Part shown: positions 36,538 through 44,328 of the stretch, piece after piece
Layout: each line of letters begins with the position of its first letter
How positions within the stretch are numbered: the first letter of the stretch is position 1
Source of the DNA: an uncultured Eubacteriales bacterium
GTDB lineage: Bacteria > Bacillota > Clostridia > Christensenellales > Aristaeellaceae
Direction of reading: 5' to 3'
Length of the DNA: 64,000 bases
NCBI GenBank assembly: GCA_902789795.1
Contig: CADAPM010000004.1
Location: 124,001-188,000, forward strand
Notes under the pieces: generated by a model
Database searches by the model: none
What the model was told of the DNA's origin: nothing
Seen by the model: only the letters and a program-made list of their open reading frames with translations
Position numbers and translations under genes: made by a program

Positions 36538-38553
36538 ATGCCGAAACTCAGCTCTGTGCCGCTGCCCCTGTCCGCCGTCCGGATCACGGACGCATTCTGG
36601 GAGCGGGAATCTGACCTGATCCGCCGGGTGGTGCTGCCCTACCAGTGGGACGCGCTGAATGACCGCGTCCCCGGCGCGGCCCCCAGCTGGTGGATGCACA
36701 ACATGCGGGCCGCCGCCCGCGCTGTAGCGGCCCGGAAGGCCGGGAAGCCCTATGTGCCGCGGCATAAGGCGGACAGCATCGTGGTGGAGGGCCCCGAGCC
36801 CGCCCGGGCGGATCAGGATGCCTTCTATGGCTGGGTGTTCCAGGACAGCGACGGCTACAAGTGGCTCGAGGCCGTGTCCTATCAGCTGATCCAGCATCCG
36901 GACCCGGAACTGCGGCGCCACGCCCAGGAGGCGGTGGATGCGATCCGGGCCGCCCAGGAAGAAGACGGCTACCTGGACACCTATTACACCCTGACGGGCA
37001 TTGAGCGCGCCTTCACGAACCTCAAGGACCATCATGAGCTGTACTGCTTCGGCCATCTGACGGAGGCGGCGGCCGCCTGGTATGAGGCGACGGGACAGGA
37101 GGACCTGTTGGATGTGGTGCGGCGGTTCGCCGCCTGCATCTCCCGGCGCTTCGGGCCGGGCCGGGAGCGGGGCTGCCCGGGGCATGAGATCGCCGAGATG
37201 GCGCTCCTCCGGCTGTACGAGGCCACCGGGGAGGAGCAGTGGCGGGAGCTGGCGGACTTTTTCCTGGACGTACGGGGGACCGAGCCCAGCACCTTCGCCC
37301 TGGAAGAAAACCGGCGCAGGAAACAGCAGGGCCTGCCTGAGCTGCCCGTTTCCGCGGAGCGCTACGCCTATTACCAGGCCCAGGTGCCGGTACGGGAGAT
37401 GACCGAGGCGGTGGGCCATGCGGTCCGGCAGATGTACCTGTGCAGCGGCATGGCGGACGCCGCCCGGCTGAACGGCGATCAGGCCATGCGGGAAGCCTGC
37501 CTGCGCCTCTGGCGGTCCGCGGTGCGGGAAAAAATGTATGTGACCGGCGGCGTGGGCGGCACCCATGTGGGGGAGGCCTTCTCCCGGCCCTATGACCTGC
37601 CCGCGGATACGGCCTACTCGGAGACCTGCGCCGCGGTGGGGCTGGTCTTCTTCGCCCGGCGGATGCTGCAATTGGAGCCTGTCAGCGAGTACGCGGACGT
37701 GATGGAGCTGGCCCTGTACAATACCGTGCTGGCGGGCATCGCGCTGGACGGGAAGCGCTTCTTCTATGTGAATCCGCTGGAGGTGGATCCCGCCGCCTGC
37801 GAGACGGATGAGCGCCTGAGCCATGTGAAGCCCGAACGGCAGAAGTGGTTCAGCTGCGCCTGCTGTCCGCCCAATATCGCGCGGCTGCTGTCCTCCCTGG
37901 GGGCCTATATGGTGACGCAGAACGCAGACGCGCTGTTCATCCATCTGTACATCAGCAGTGAGCTGGACGTGTGCCTGAACGGCTTCCCGCTGAAGCTCCG
38001 GCTGGAGGCTGACCTGACCCGGGACGGGCGGGTGACGCTGACGGTGCTCTCCGGAAAAGCGGAAGGCACGCTGGCCTTCCGCATTCCGGGCTGGGCGGAC
38101 GGCTTCACAGCGGATACCGGGGACCGCGGGACGCGGCAGGAGGGCGGCTACCTGTATGTGACCGGCTCCTGGGCGGAGGGAGACCGCGTCACCCTGGACT
38201 TCTCCATGCCGGTGCGGGTGCTCGCGGGGCATCCCCTGATCCGGGAGACCGCCGGGCAGGTGTGCTACGCCCGGGGCCCCCTGGTCTACTGCGCCGAGGA
38301 GGCCGACAACGGCCCCGACCTGCACCTGCTCAGGGCGTGCCCCAAAGCAGAGGCGGCGGTGGAGCGACTGGAGATCGACGGCGTCTCCCTGCCGGCGCTG
38401 CGGGTGGCCGCGGGGCGCTTGCCCCGGGACGAGGGTCCCCTCTACCGGCCCTGGAAGGAAGCGGAGCCGGAAGACGTGCGCCTGACCCTGATCCCCTACT
38501 TTGCCTGGGCGAACCGCGGGCGGGGAGAAATGCGGGTGTGGCTGCGCCTCTGA
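36538..38553 (+). CDS. GH127 beta-L-arabinofuranosidase-like enzyme
   Basis: This 671-aa enzyme is related to HypBA1 beta-L-arabinofuranosidase, which releases arabinose from hydroxyproline-linked or plant-polymer side chains. The zinc and catalytic residues of that family are visible as YSETCAAVG (Glu and Cys) and WFSCACCPPN (the Cys cluster). The catalytic alpha/alpha barrel spans about 1-420 and beta-sandwich domains follow. No signal peptide is seen, so it acts on imported oligosaccharides. I chose ATG 36538 over a GTG two codons upstream; GAAAGG lies about 10 bases before. It may be cotranscribed with the macro-domain gene. Confidence 0.9.
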   Translation: MPKLSSVPLPLSAVRITDAFWERESDLIRRVVLPYQWDALNDRVPGAAPSWWMHNMRAAARAVAARKAGKPYVPRHKADSIVVEGPEPARADQDAFYGWVFQDSDGYKWLEAVSYQLIQHPDPELRRHAQEAVDAIRAAQEEDGYLDTYYTLTGIERAFTNLKDHHELYCFGHLTEAAAAWYEATGQEDLLDVVRRFAACISRRFGPGRERGCPGHEIAEMALLRLYEATGEEQWRELADFFLDVRGTEPSTFALEENRRRKQQGLPELPVSAERYAYYQAQVPVREMTEAVGHAVRQMYLCSGMADAARLNGDQAMREACLRLWRSAVREKMYVTGGVGGTHVGEAFSRPYDLPADTAYSETCAAVGLVFFARRMLQLEPVSEYADVMELALYNTVLAGIALDGKRFFYVNPLEVDPAACETDERLSHVKPERQKWFSCACCPPNIARLLSSLGAYMVTQNADALFIHLYISSELDVCLNGFPLKLRLEADLTRDGRVTLTVLSGKAEGTLAFRIPGWADGFTADTGDRGTRQEGGYLYVTGSWAEGDRVTLDFSMPVRVLAGHPLIRETAGQVCYARGPLVYCAEEADNGPDLHLLRACPKAEAAVERLEIDGVSLPALRVAAGRLPRDEGPLYRPWKEAEPEDVRLTLIPYFAWANRGRGEMRVWLRL

Positions 38554-38569
38554 AAACCATTCCCTGGTG

Positions 38570-38598
38570 TTGTGAAACGGTTTCACTTGTGATATGAT
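38570..38598 (+). promoter_or_regulatory. Promoter with embedded LacI-type operator for the GH94 gene
   Basis: TTGTGA (38570-38575) and TATGAT (38593-38598) are 17 bases apart. The perfect 15-base palindrome GTGAAACGGTTTCAC (38572-38586) overlaps the -35 box and spacer, an ideal place for a repressor. It is one base shorter than a CcpA cre site, so a dedicated LacI-family sugar repressor is more likely. Confidence 0.8.
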
Positions 38599-38630
38599 GT
38601 GTGCACTACAAAAATCTGGAGGTCATCCTT

Positions 38631-41027
38631 ATGCGTTACGGCCATTTTGACAGTCAGGCGCGTGAATATGTTATCGACGATCCCCGCACGCCCATGCCCT
38701 GGGCCAATTACCTGGGCTCGCCGGAATACGGCGCTATCATCACCCAGAACGCGGGCGGCTACAGTTTTGTCAAGTCCGGCGCGGCGGGGCGCATCCTGCG
38801 CTACATCTTCAACCAGTTCGACGAGCCGGGCCGCTATATTTACCTGAGGGACGACGCGACCGGCGATTTCTGGTCTGCCAGCTGGCGGCCGGTGGAAAAG
38901 CCGCTGGACGCCTACAAGACCAGCTGCCGCCACGGCACGGCCTATACCGAGATCAGTGCCGAGTATGCGGGCATCGCCTCCGACGCGCTGTACTATGTGC
39001 CCCAGGGCGCGACCCATGAGGTCTGGCGGCTGAGGGTGCGCAATACGGGCAGCGAGCCCCGGCAGATCTCCGTGTTCGGGTACTGCGAGCTGACCACCGA
39101 GAGTTATTATGAGCAGGACCTGGTGAACATGCAGTACACCCAGTTCATCACCAGCACGGAATTCAAGGAAGATCATATCCTGCAGCACATCAACCCCAAC
39201 TGCCACGTGATGCCCAACGGCGAGAACGGCTCCGAGCGTTTCTTCGGCCTGGCGGGCGCGCCGGTCGCGAGCTACACGGGCCGTAGGGAGCGCTTCCTGG
39301 GCGGCAGGCGCTTCAACGCCCCCGGCGGCGTGGCTGCGGGCAGCCTGGATAACAGCGTCAACTACAACGGCAATCCCTGCGGCGCGCTGCATACGCGACT
39401 GACTCTGGCCCCCGGGGAGGAGAAGACCATCGCCTTCATCCTCGCCCAGAAGGGGGAGACCGAGGCCCGGAAGCTGATGGACGCCTACCGTGAACCCGCC
39501 GCGAAGGTGGAAAAGGAAAAGGCCGCGCTGATCGACTACTGGCACGGCAAGCTGAGCCGCCTGAACGTTCAGACGCCGGATCAGGACTTCAACGAGATGG
39601 TCAACACCTGGAACGCCTTCCAGTGCTTCACCACCTTCGTCTGGTCCCGGGCGGCCAGCCTGATCTACTGCGGCCAGCGCAACGGCTACGGCTACCGCGA
39701 CACGGTGCAGGACATCCAGGGCATCATCCATCTGGATCCGGAAATGGCCAAAGACCGCATCCGCTTCATGCTGAGCGCCCAGGTGCACCACGGCGCAGGC
39801 CTGCCCCTGGTCAAGTACAGCCACAACCCGGGCCATGAGGACAAGCCGGAGGACGAATCCTACGTCAAGGCCACCGGCCACCCGCACTACCGCGCGGACG
39901 ACGCGCTGTGGCTGTTCCCCACGGTGTACAAGTACATCGCCGAGACCGGCGATACCGCCTTCTTGGACGAGGTGGTGCCCTTCTCCGACTGGGACGAGGG
40001 TACGGTGCTGGAGCACCTGAAGCGCGCTGTGGATTTCACCCTGCATCACCTGGGTCGCCACGGCATGCCTGCCGGCCTGCACGCGGACTGGAACGACTGC
40101 CTGCAGCTGGGCGCGGAGGGCGAGAGCAGCTTTGTGGCCTTCCAGTTCTATATGGCGCTGGGCATCCTGGACGAGCTGATGCCCGACACCCCCGAAAACG
40201 AGGAGTACCGCGCGTTCCTGCGCAAGACCCGGGACGAGCAGCTGAGCCTGATCAACGCGCACTTCTGGGAGGACGACCGCTTCCGCCGCGGCTATACCCA
40301 GGACGGCGCGATCATCGGCTCCAAGCACGATCCCGAGGCGGCTATGTGGCTGAACCCCCAGAGCTGGTGCGTGATCTCCGGCGCGGCGACCCGGGAGCAG
40401 GCCGAGGCTGCCCTCGAGACCACTTATGAGCAGCTGAACACGCCCAACGGCATCGAGCTGATGGCGCCCTGCTACAAAAAGCACGCCTTCAACGGCGCGA
40501 ATATGCTCCTGTTCAACCCGACCACCAAGGAAAACGGCGGCATCTTCTGTCAGGCCCAGGGCTGGGCGATCCTGGCGGAGAGCCTGATGGGCCACGGCGG
40601 CCGCGCCTTCCAGTACTTCAAGGAGAGCTGCCCCGCCGCCTACAACGACCGCGCCGAGATCCGCGAGGTGGAGCCCTATGTGCACTCCCAGTTCATCGAG
40701 GGCCACGAGACGCCGCAGCCCGGCCGCGCCCACGTGCACTGGCTGACCGGCACCGCCTCCACCGTGATGGTGGGCTGTGTCGAGGGCATCCTGGGCCTGC
40801 GCCCCACGCCGGAAGGCCTGTACATCAGCCCCGCCATCCCCGCGGAGTGGGACGGCTTCACCATGGATAAGCTCTTCCGCGGCAAGCAGCTGCACATCAC
40901 CGTGGAGAACCCCGAGCACCGCGAGGGCGGCGTCCGGCAGCTCTTTGTCAACGGTGAGGAGGTCGCTCCCGCCGTTCTGATGGATGACATGCTGACGGAG
41001 AAGACGGAGATACGGGTTGTGATGTAA
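38631..41027 (+). CDS. GH94 disaccharide phosphorylase (cellobiose/chitobiose type)
   Basis: This 798-aa enzyme uses inorganic phosphate to cleave a beta-linked disaccharide, giving a sugar 1-phosphate plus a free sugar, and so saves ATP after import. The start MRYGHFD, then NYLGSPEYGAIITQNAGGYSF, GYRDTVQDIQG, the catalytic ADWNDCLQLGAEGES (Asp about residue 489) and the phosphate-loop region around HWLTGTAST match GH94. No secretion signal is present. The acceptor (glucose, N-acetylglucosamine or other) cannot be decided. CTGGAGG precedes the ATG. Confidence 0.9.
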   Translation: MRYGHFDSQAREYVIDDPRTPMPWANYLGSPEYGAIITQNAGGYSFVKSGAAGRILRYIFNQFDEPGRYIYLRDDATGDFWSASWRPVEKPLDAYKTSCRHGTAYTEISAEYAGIASDALYYVPQGATHEVWRLRVRNTGSEPRQISVFGYCELTTESYYEQDLVNMQYTQFITSTEFKEDHILQHINPNCHVMPNGENGSERFFGLAGAPVASYTGRRERFLGGRRFNAPGGVAAGSLDNSVNYNGNPCGALHTRLTLAPGEEKTIAFILAQKGETEARKLMDAYREPAAKVEKEKAALIDYWHGKLSRLNVQTPDQDFNEMVNTWNAFQCFTTFVWSRAASLIYCGQRNGYGYRDTVQDIQGIIHLDPEMAKDRIRFMLSAQVHHGAGLPLVKYSHNPGHEDKPEDESYVKATGHPHYRADDALWLFPTVYKYIAETGDTAFLDEVVPFSDWDEGTVLEHLKRAVDFTLHHLGRHGMPAGLHADWNDCLQLGAEGESSFVAFQFYMALGILDELMPDTPENEEYRAFLRKTRDEQLSLINAHFWEDDRFRRGYTQDGAIIGSKHDPEAAMWLNPQSWCVISGAATREQAEAALETTYEQLNTPNGIELMAPCYKKHAFNGANMLLFNPTTKENGGIFCQAQGWAILAESLMGHGGRAFQYFKESCPAAYNDRAEIREVEPYVHSQFIEGHETPQPGRAHVHWLTGTASTVMVGCVEGILGLRPTPEGLYISPAIPAEWDGFTMDKLFRGKQLHITVENPEHREGGVRQLFVNGEEVAPAVLMDDMLTEKTEIRVVM

Positions 41028-41035
41028 TTCAAATT

Positions 41036-41070
41036 GCCCGCTGCAGAGGGTTCTGCGGCGGGCCCTTTTT
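41036..41070 (+). terminator. Rho-independent terminator after the GH94 gene
   Basis: GCCCGC-t-GCAGA and TCTGC-g-GCGGGC form an 11-bp stem with one internal mismatch, followed by CCTTTTT. Confidence 0.9.
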
Positions 41071-41086
41071 GGAGTGAAAACGGAAT

Positions 41087-41249
41087 AGTGATAAGTGATA
41101 AGAGATAAGTGATAAGTTTTGGTGGAAACTGCGCAGAGCGCAGTTTCTTTCATTATCGCACGAAGTGCTTCAATAATTGAAGAATACTCTGAGCCGAAGG
41201 CGAAGAGTTTCTTCCGCAACTTATCACTTATCTCTCATCACTTATCACT
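41087..41249. repeat. Heptamer-armed palindromic element, copy 3
   Basis: This is the most regular copy, 163 bp. Its 32-base arms (41087-41118 and 41218-41249) are tandem GTGATAA heptamers and are complementary at 31 of 32 positions. The interior has CTGCGCAGAGCGCAG (41129-41143), a GCACGAAGTGC hairpin (41158-41168) and ACTCT-GCC-GAA-GGC-AGAGT (41186-41208). The layout equals copies 1 and 2 while the heptamer itself differs. It lies between the GH94 terminator and the end of the SGNH gene. Confidence 0.88.
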
Positions 41250-41255
41250 CTGCTT

Positions 41256-41960
41256 TCATGCCACTGCCTCCTTCTGCACCTCCGGGATCATGTCCCTCTG
41301 CCTGAGTTCGTGCAGGATCGTCTGTGCCATCAGCTGGTGGCCGGATTCGTTGGGGTGGATGCCGTCCAGGCACAGGAGGGACGGGTAATCCCTGGCGTCG
41401 AGGAAGGGAGTGCGCAGGTCGAGCAGGGGGCAGTTCAGGGCTTGGGCGACCTCGCGCACGGCCCAGGCGTAGCGCTCCTGCCAGCGGTAGATGTGATGCA
41501 CGTCCACGAGGTAGCGCAGGATGCGCTCCGGGTCCCGGCCCTGGCAGACCCAGCGGTAATAGCGCTCCGCCTCCAGGGGCGGCGGGATGACGGCCACGGG
41601 CTCCTGCCAGCGGATGCGGGCTTCGGTGATGAACTGGGCAAGTGTGTCGCGGAAGAGAGGGAGGGGCGTCTTCCCGTCGTGGAAGCTGTCCGGATCGTCA
41701 TTCACGTCGTCCCAGTTTGGGTCGCAGTCATTGCCGCCGTACTCGATCACGGCGATGCTGCCGGGGCGGGCCTCCGTCTCCTGATACTGTTGAAATCCTT
41801 CGGTGATGGTCGCGCCCATGCGGGCCCAGCTGTCGATCTCCAGCCCCGCCTGCTTGAGGAGGTTGGTGCAGCGGTTCTTCGCCAGGCAGTAGCGGCCCCG
41901 CTCCTCGCTGTAGATGATGCCCTTGCCGATGGAGTCTCCCCATAAAGCGATCGTTTTCAT
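41256..41960 (-). CDS. SGNH/GDSL hydrolase
   Basis: This 234-aa esterase-like protein has the SGNH signature residues: GDSIGKG (block I Ser10), the glycine of ARMGATI (block II), GGNDCD (block III Asn) and DGIHPNESGH (block V Asp/His). It lacks a signal peptide, suggesting intracellular deacylation, for example of acetylated oligosaccharides from the glycoside hydrolase systems nearby (inference). CGGAGG precedes the ATG. The promoter is TTGACA-17-TAATCT with an inverted repeat at the start. Confidence 0.88.
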   Translation of the reverse strand: MKTIALWGDSIGKGIIYSEERGRYCLAKNRCTNLLKQAGLEIDSWARMGATITEGFQQYQETEARPGSIAVIEYGGNDCDPNWDDVNDDPDSFHDGKTPLPLFRDTLAQFITEARIRWQEPVAVIPPPLEAERYYRWVCQGRDPERILRYLVDVHHIYRWQERYAWAVREVAQALNCPLLDLRTPFLDARDYPSLLCLDGIHPNESGHQLMAQTILHELRQRDMIPEVQKEAVA

Positions 41961-41984
41961 ATCATCTAATACCTCCGTTTTTCA

Positions 41985-42069
41985 AATCTAAAATTCACTT
42001 TTAGATTATCACTAAATAAAATTTATGTCAAGTAAAAATGTTGAACTTTTCTCGCGCATTTGATATAAT
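41985..42069. promoter_or_regulatory. Divergent promoters with shared inverted repeat
   Basis: Toward the SGNH gene (minus) TTGACA and TAATCT are 17 bases apart. Toward the DUF1836 gene (plus) TTGAAC (42041-42046) and TATAAT (42064-42069) are 17 apart. A perfect inverted repeat with arms AATCTAAAA and TTTTAGATT around 5 bases occupies 41985-42007, overlapping the minus -10 box and transcription start. This is a strong operator candidate; the DUF1836 protein is the obvious candidate regulator. Confidence 0.75.
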
Positions 42070-42095
42070 GCTCGCAGGAACTGGAGGGATGGATC

Positions 42096-42536
42096 ATGGA
42101 AGGATGGAGGATCACGCTGCCCGCCTGGGAGGAACTGCCGGGCTTCGGGCTGTATCTGGATCAGGTCATCAGCCTGACCGCGCAGGCGTTTGAGGGAGAA
42201 CCGGTCATCGCGCCGCTGACGGCGGGCATGATCAACAGCTATGTAAAGTCCGGCCTGGTGGACCGGCCGGAGAAAAAGAAATACAGCCGCGCGGCATTGG
42301 CGCAGCTGCTGATGATCTCGTTTATGAAGCAGACCTCCTCCATGGAGAGCCTGCGCTCCCTGCTGCATCCGTCCGAGGAGGCGGATACTGAGGCGATCTA
42401 CCGGGAATTCCTCAGGTCCTACGGCGAGGTGGTGGCCTTCGTGGAGAGCCATCCCAGCCTCTCCCGCCTGGAGTGCGCCTTGGTTGCAGCTGTGTGCCAG
42501 ACGGAGTGCGCCAGGAAAGAGGAGCCGAAAGCCTGA
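42096..42536 (+). CDS. DUF1836 protein, putative MerR-like regulator
   Basis: This 146-aa DUF1836 protein contains a winged-helix-like segment (GMINSYVKSGLVDRPEKKKY, then SRAALAQLLMISFMKQ) similar to the DNA-binding part of MerR proteins. The family is small, mostly in Bacillota, and is presumed to regulate transcription. It is divergently placed to the SGNH gene with a palindrome between them. It ends at a bidirectional terminator. Confidence 0.82.
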   Translation: MEGWRITLPAWEELPGFGLYLDQVISLTAQAFEGEPVIAPLTAGMINSYVKSGLVDRPEKKKYSRAALAQLLMISFMKQTSSMESLRSLLHPSEEADTEAIYREFLRSYGEVVAFVESHPSLSRLECALVAAVCQTECARKEEPKA

Positions 42537-42554
42537 GCCGATGAGACTGTTCAT

Positions 42555-42602
42555 AAAAAACGCGAGGGAGACGCTTGACAACAAGCGCCTCCCTCGGCTT
42601 TT
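42555..42602. terminator. Bidirectional terminator between DUF1836 and MATE genes
   Basis: CGAGGGAG-a-CGCTTG pairs with CAAGCG-c-CTCCCTCG around a 4-base loop; GCTTTT follows on plus and CGTTTTTT on minus. It serves convergent genes. Confidence 0.9.
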
Positions 42603-42622
42603 GATGGGCCTCCCTTTTGCTT

Positions 42623-44029
42623 TCAGTTCTTTTTCTTCTCGATGCGCTTCAGCGCCTTTTTGCTCACCACCGTCCAGCACAACAGGTGGATCAGGAAGGT
42701 GACGCCCCAGGAGATGGGGTAGGAGATATAGAGTACCGTCAGGGTGTGCCACTGGGGCTGGGCGAAGACCGTCAGGATCCAGACGATCCTGAGCAGGCAC
42801 GCGCCGGAGAGGCTCACGATCATGGGCAGGATGGAGCAGCCGATGCCGCGCATCTGGCCCGCCATCGTGTCCATCATGCCGCAGAGGAAGTAGGTGGGCA
42901 GGATGATGCTCATGCGCATCAGGCCGTACTCGATGACCTGGGGATCCTTATTGTAGAAGGAGAGCAGCGTGCTCCCGAACAGGCGGAACAGGAGGCCCAT
43001 GGAAAGGCCGACGGCGATCACGGTGCCCAGGCAGATCCACATGACCCGGCGCACCCGGTCCGGCTTCCCGGCGCCGTAATTCTGGCTGGCAAAGGTCATG
43101 TCCGCCTGGTAGACGGCGTTCATGGAGGTGTAGACGAAGCCCTCCAGGTTGCTGGCCGCCGTGTTGCCGGCCATGGCGATGGAGCCGAAGCCGTTGACGG
43201 AGGTCTGGATCAGCACGTTGGAGATGGAAAAGAGGCTGCCCTGAAGCCCGGCGGGAAGGCCCACGCGGATGATGGCCTTGAGCTCCGCGGGATGGATCCT
43301 GAGACGGCGGTAGTCCAGGTGGATGGCGTTGTGGGAGCGGTGCAGGCACAAAAGCACCAGTACGGCGCTGATGGTCTGGCTGACCACGGTGGCGATGGCC
43401 ACGCCCGCTACGCTCATATGGAAGACGATGACCAGGAGCAGGTTCAGCAGCACGTTGACGACGCCGGAGATGGTCAGGTAATACAGGGGCCGGCGGGTGT
43501 CGCCCACGGCCCTCAGCACCGCCGCGCCGAAGTTGTACAGCAGGTTGGCCGGCATGCCCAGGAAATAGATGCGCATGTACAGAGCCGCCAGATCGATCAC
43601 GTCGTCCGGGTTGCCCATCAGCTTGAGCATCGGCTTGGCAAAGAACACGCCGATGGCTCCGACGACGAGGCTCGAATAGAGGGCGACGGTGATGGCGGTG
43701 TGCACGGCCCGGCCCACCGCGGCCTTGTCGTTGGCGCCCCAGCGCTGGGCCACGACCACGCTGGCACCGATGCTCAATCCCATGAACACGTTCACCAGCA
43801 GGTTGATCAGGGAGGAGGTGGAGCCCACCGCCGCCAGGGCCTGAGGCGCCTGGGCGCCGGAGTACTGGCCCACCACGATCATGTCCGCCGCGTTGAACAG
43901 CAGCTGCAGGATGCCTGTCAGGATCAGGGGCCAGGCGAAGAGCAGCACGTTTTTGAGCATGGGCCCGTTGGTCATATCCATGCTCGGACGGGTGAGGCGG
44001 TTGCGAAGCGCTGTGAGAATGTTCTTCAT
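42623..44029 (-). CDS. MATE family efflux transporter
   Basis: This 468-aa protein has twelve membrane helices and the MATE layout of two six-helix bundles. Typical are LLFAWPLILTGILQLLFNAADMIVVGQYSG near the start and GAGKPDRVRRVMWICLG in the second half. It exports drugs or metabolites in exchange for Na+ or H+; the substrate is unknown. About 300 bases without genes lie upstream, largely a long imperfect palindrome. Confidence 0.92.
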   Translation of the reverse strand: MKNILTALRNRLTRPSMDMTNGPMLKNVLLFAWPLILTGILQLLFNAADMIVVGQYSGAQAPQALAAVGSTSSLINLLVNVFMGLSIGASVVVAQRWGANDKAAVGRAVHTAITVALYSSLVVGAIGVFFAKPMLKLMGNPDDVIDLAALYMRIYFLGMPANLLYNFGAAVLRAVGDTRRPLYYLTISGVVNVLLNLLLVIVFHMSVAGVAIATVVSQTISAVLVLLCLHRSHNAIHLDYRRLRIHPAELKAIIRVGLPAGLQGSLFSISNVLIQTSVNGFGSIAMAGNTAASNLEGFVYTSMNAVYQADMTFASQNYGAGKPDRVRRVMWICLGTVIAVGLSMGLLFRLFGSTLLSFYNKDPQVIEYGLMRMSIILPTYFLCGMMDTMAGQMRGIGCSILPMIVSLSGACLLRIVWILTVFAQPQWHTLTVLYISYPISWGVTFLIHLLCWTVVSKKALKRIEKKKN

Positions 44030-44073
44030 ACTGTTTCCTCTGCCGGCACTGCCGTCCCTCCTCGTGTAATTGA

Positions 44074-44226
44074 TCCCCCAACTAATTCCCGAACTATCTG
44101 TGACGATCTAAGCAGTGGTATCCTGCGTCACGCAACCTTGCCGTACCTTCGGGTACGCCTGCGGTTTCGTTCCTTGTCTCCCACCGCTTATATCGCCGCA
44201 TCTTCGTTCACGAATTAATTGGTGGA
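44074..44226. repeat. Long imperfect palindromic element
   Basis: This 153-bp intergenic sequence pairs along its whole length. The outer stem pairs TCCCCCAACTAATTC with GAATTAATTGGTGGA (two mismatches), then GAAC with GTTC. Further in are CGAT/ATCG, GCAGTGG/CCACCGC, and a central CGTACC/GGTACG hairpin. It has no coding potential. It resembles a miniature inverted-repeat element; the heptamer arms of the other element family are absent. The remaining bases of this 299-base gap (44227-44328) hold nothing recognisable. Confidence 0.65.
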
Positions 44227-44328
44227 CCAATAGTTCAGTGAAGCGCCTTCATTATAAAGGGTTGGGGGAGGTTTGACAAGAAGCAAAAAATATGTTTTGT
44301 CCGGCCCAGGCCCGGCTGCCTGCGATGC

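Noticed and set aside
38572-38586. CcpA cre site in the GH94 promoter
   Set aside because: The palindrome is 15 bases with a single-base centre and does not align with the 14-base cre consensus without a gap; a LacI-type operator is a better description.
41087-41249. CRISPR array or simple microsatellite for the tandem heptamers
   Set aside because: The repeats are 7 bases without spacers and form inverted arms around a conserved core, unlike a CRISPR or a plain tandem repeat.
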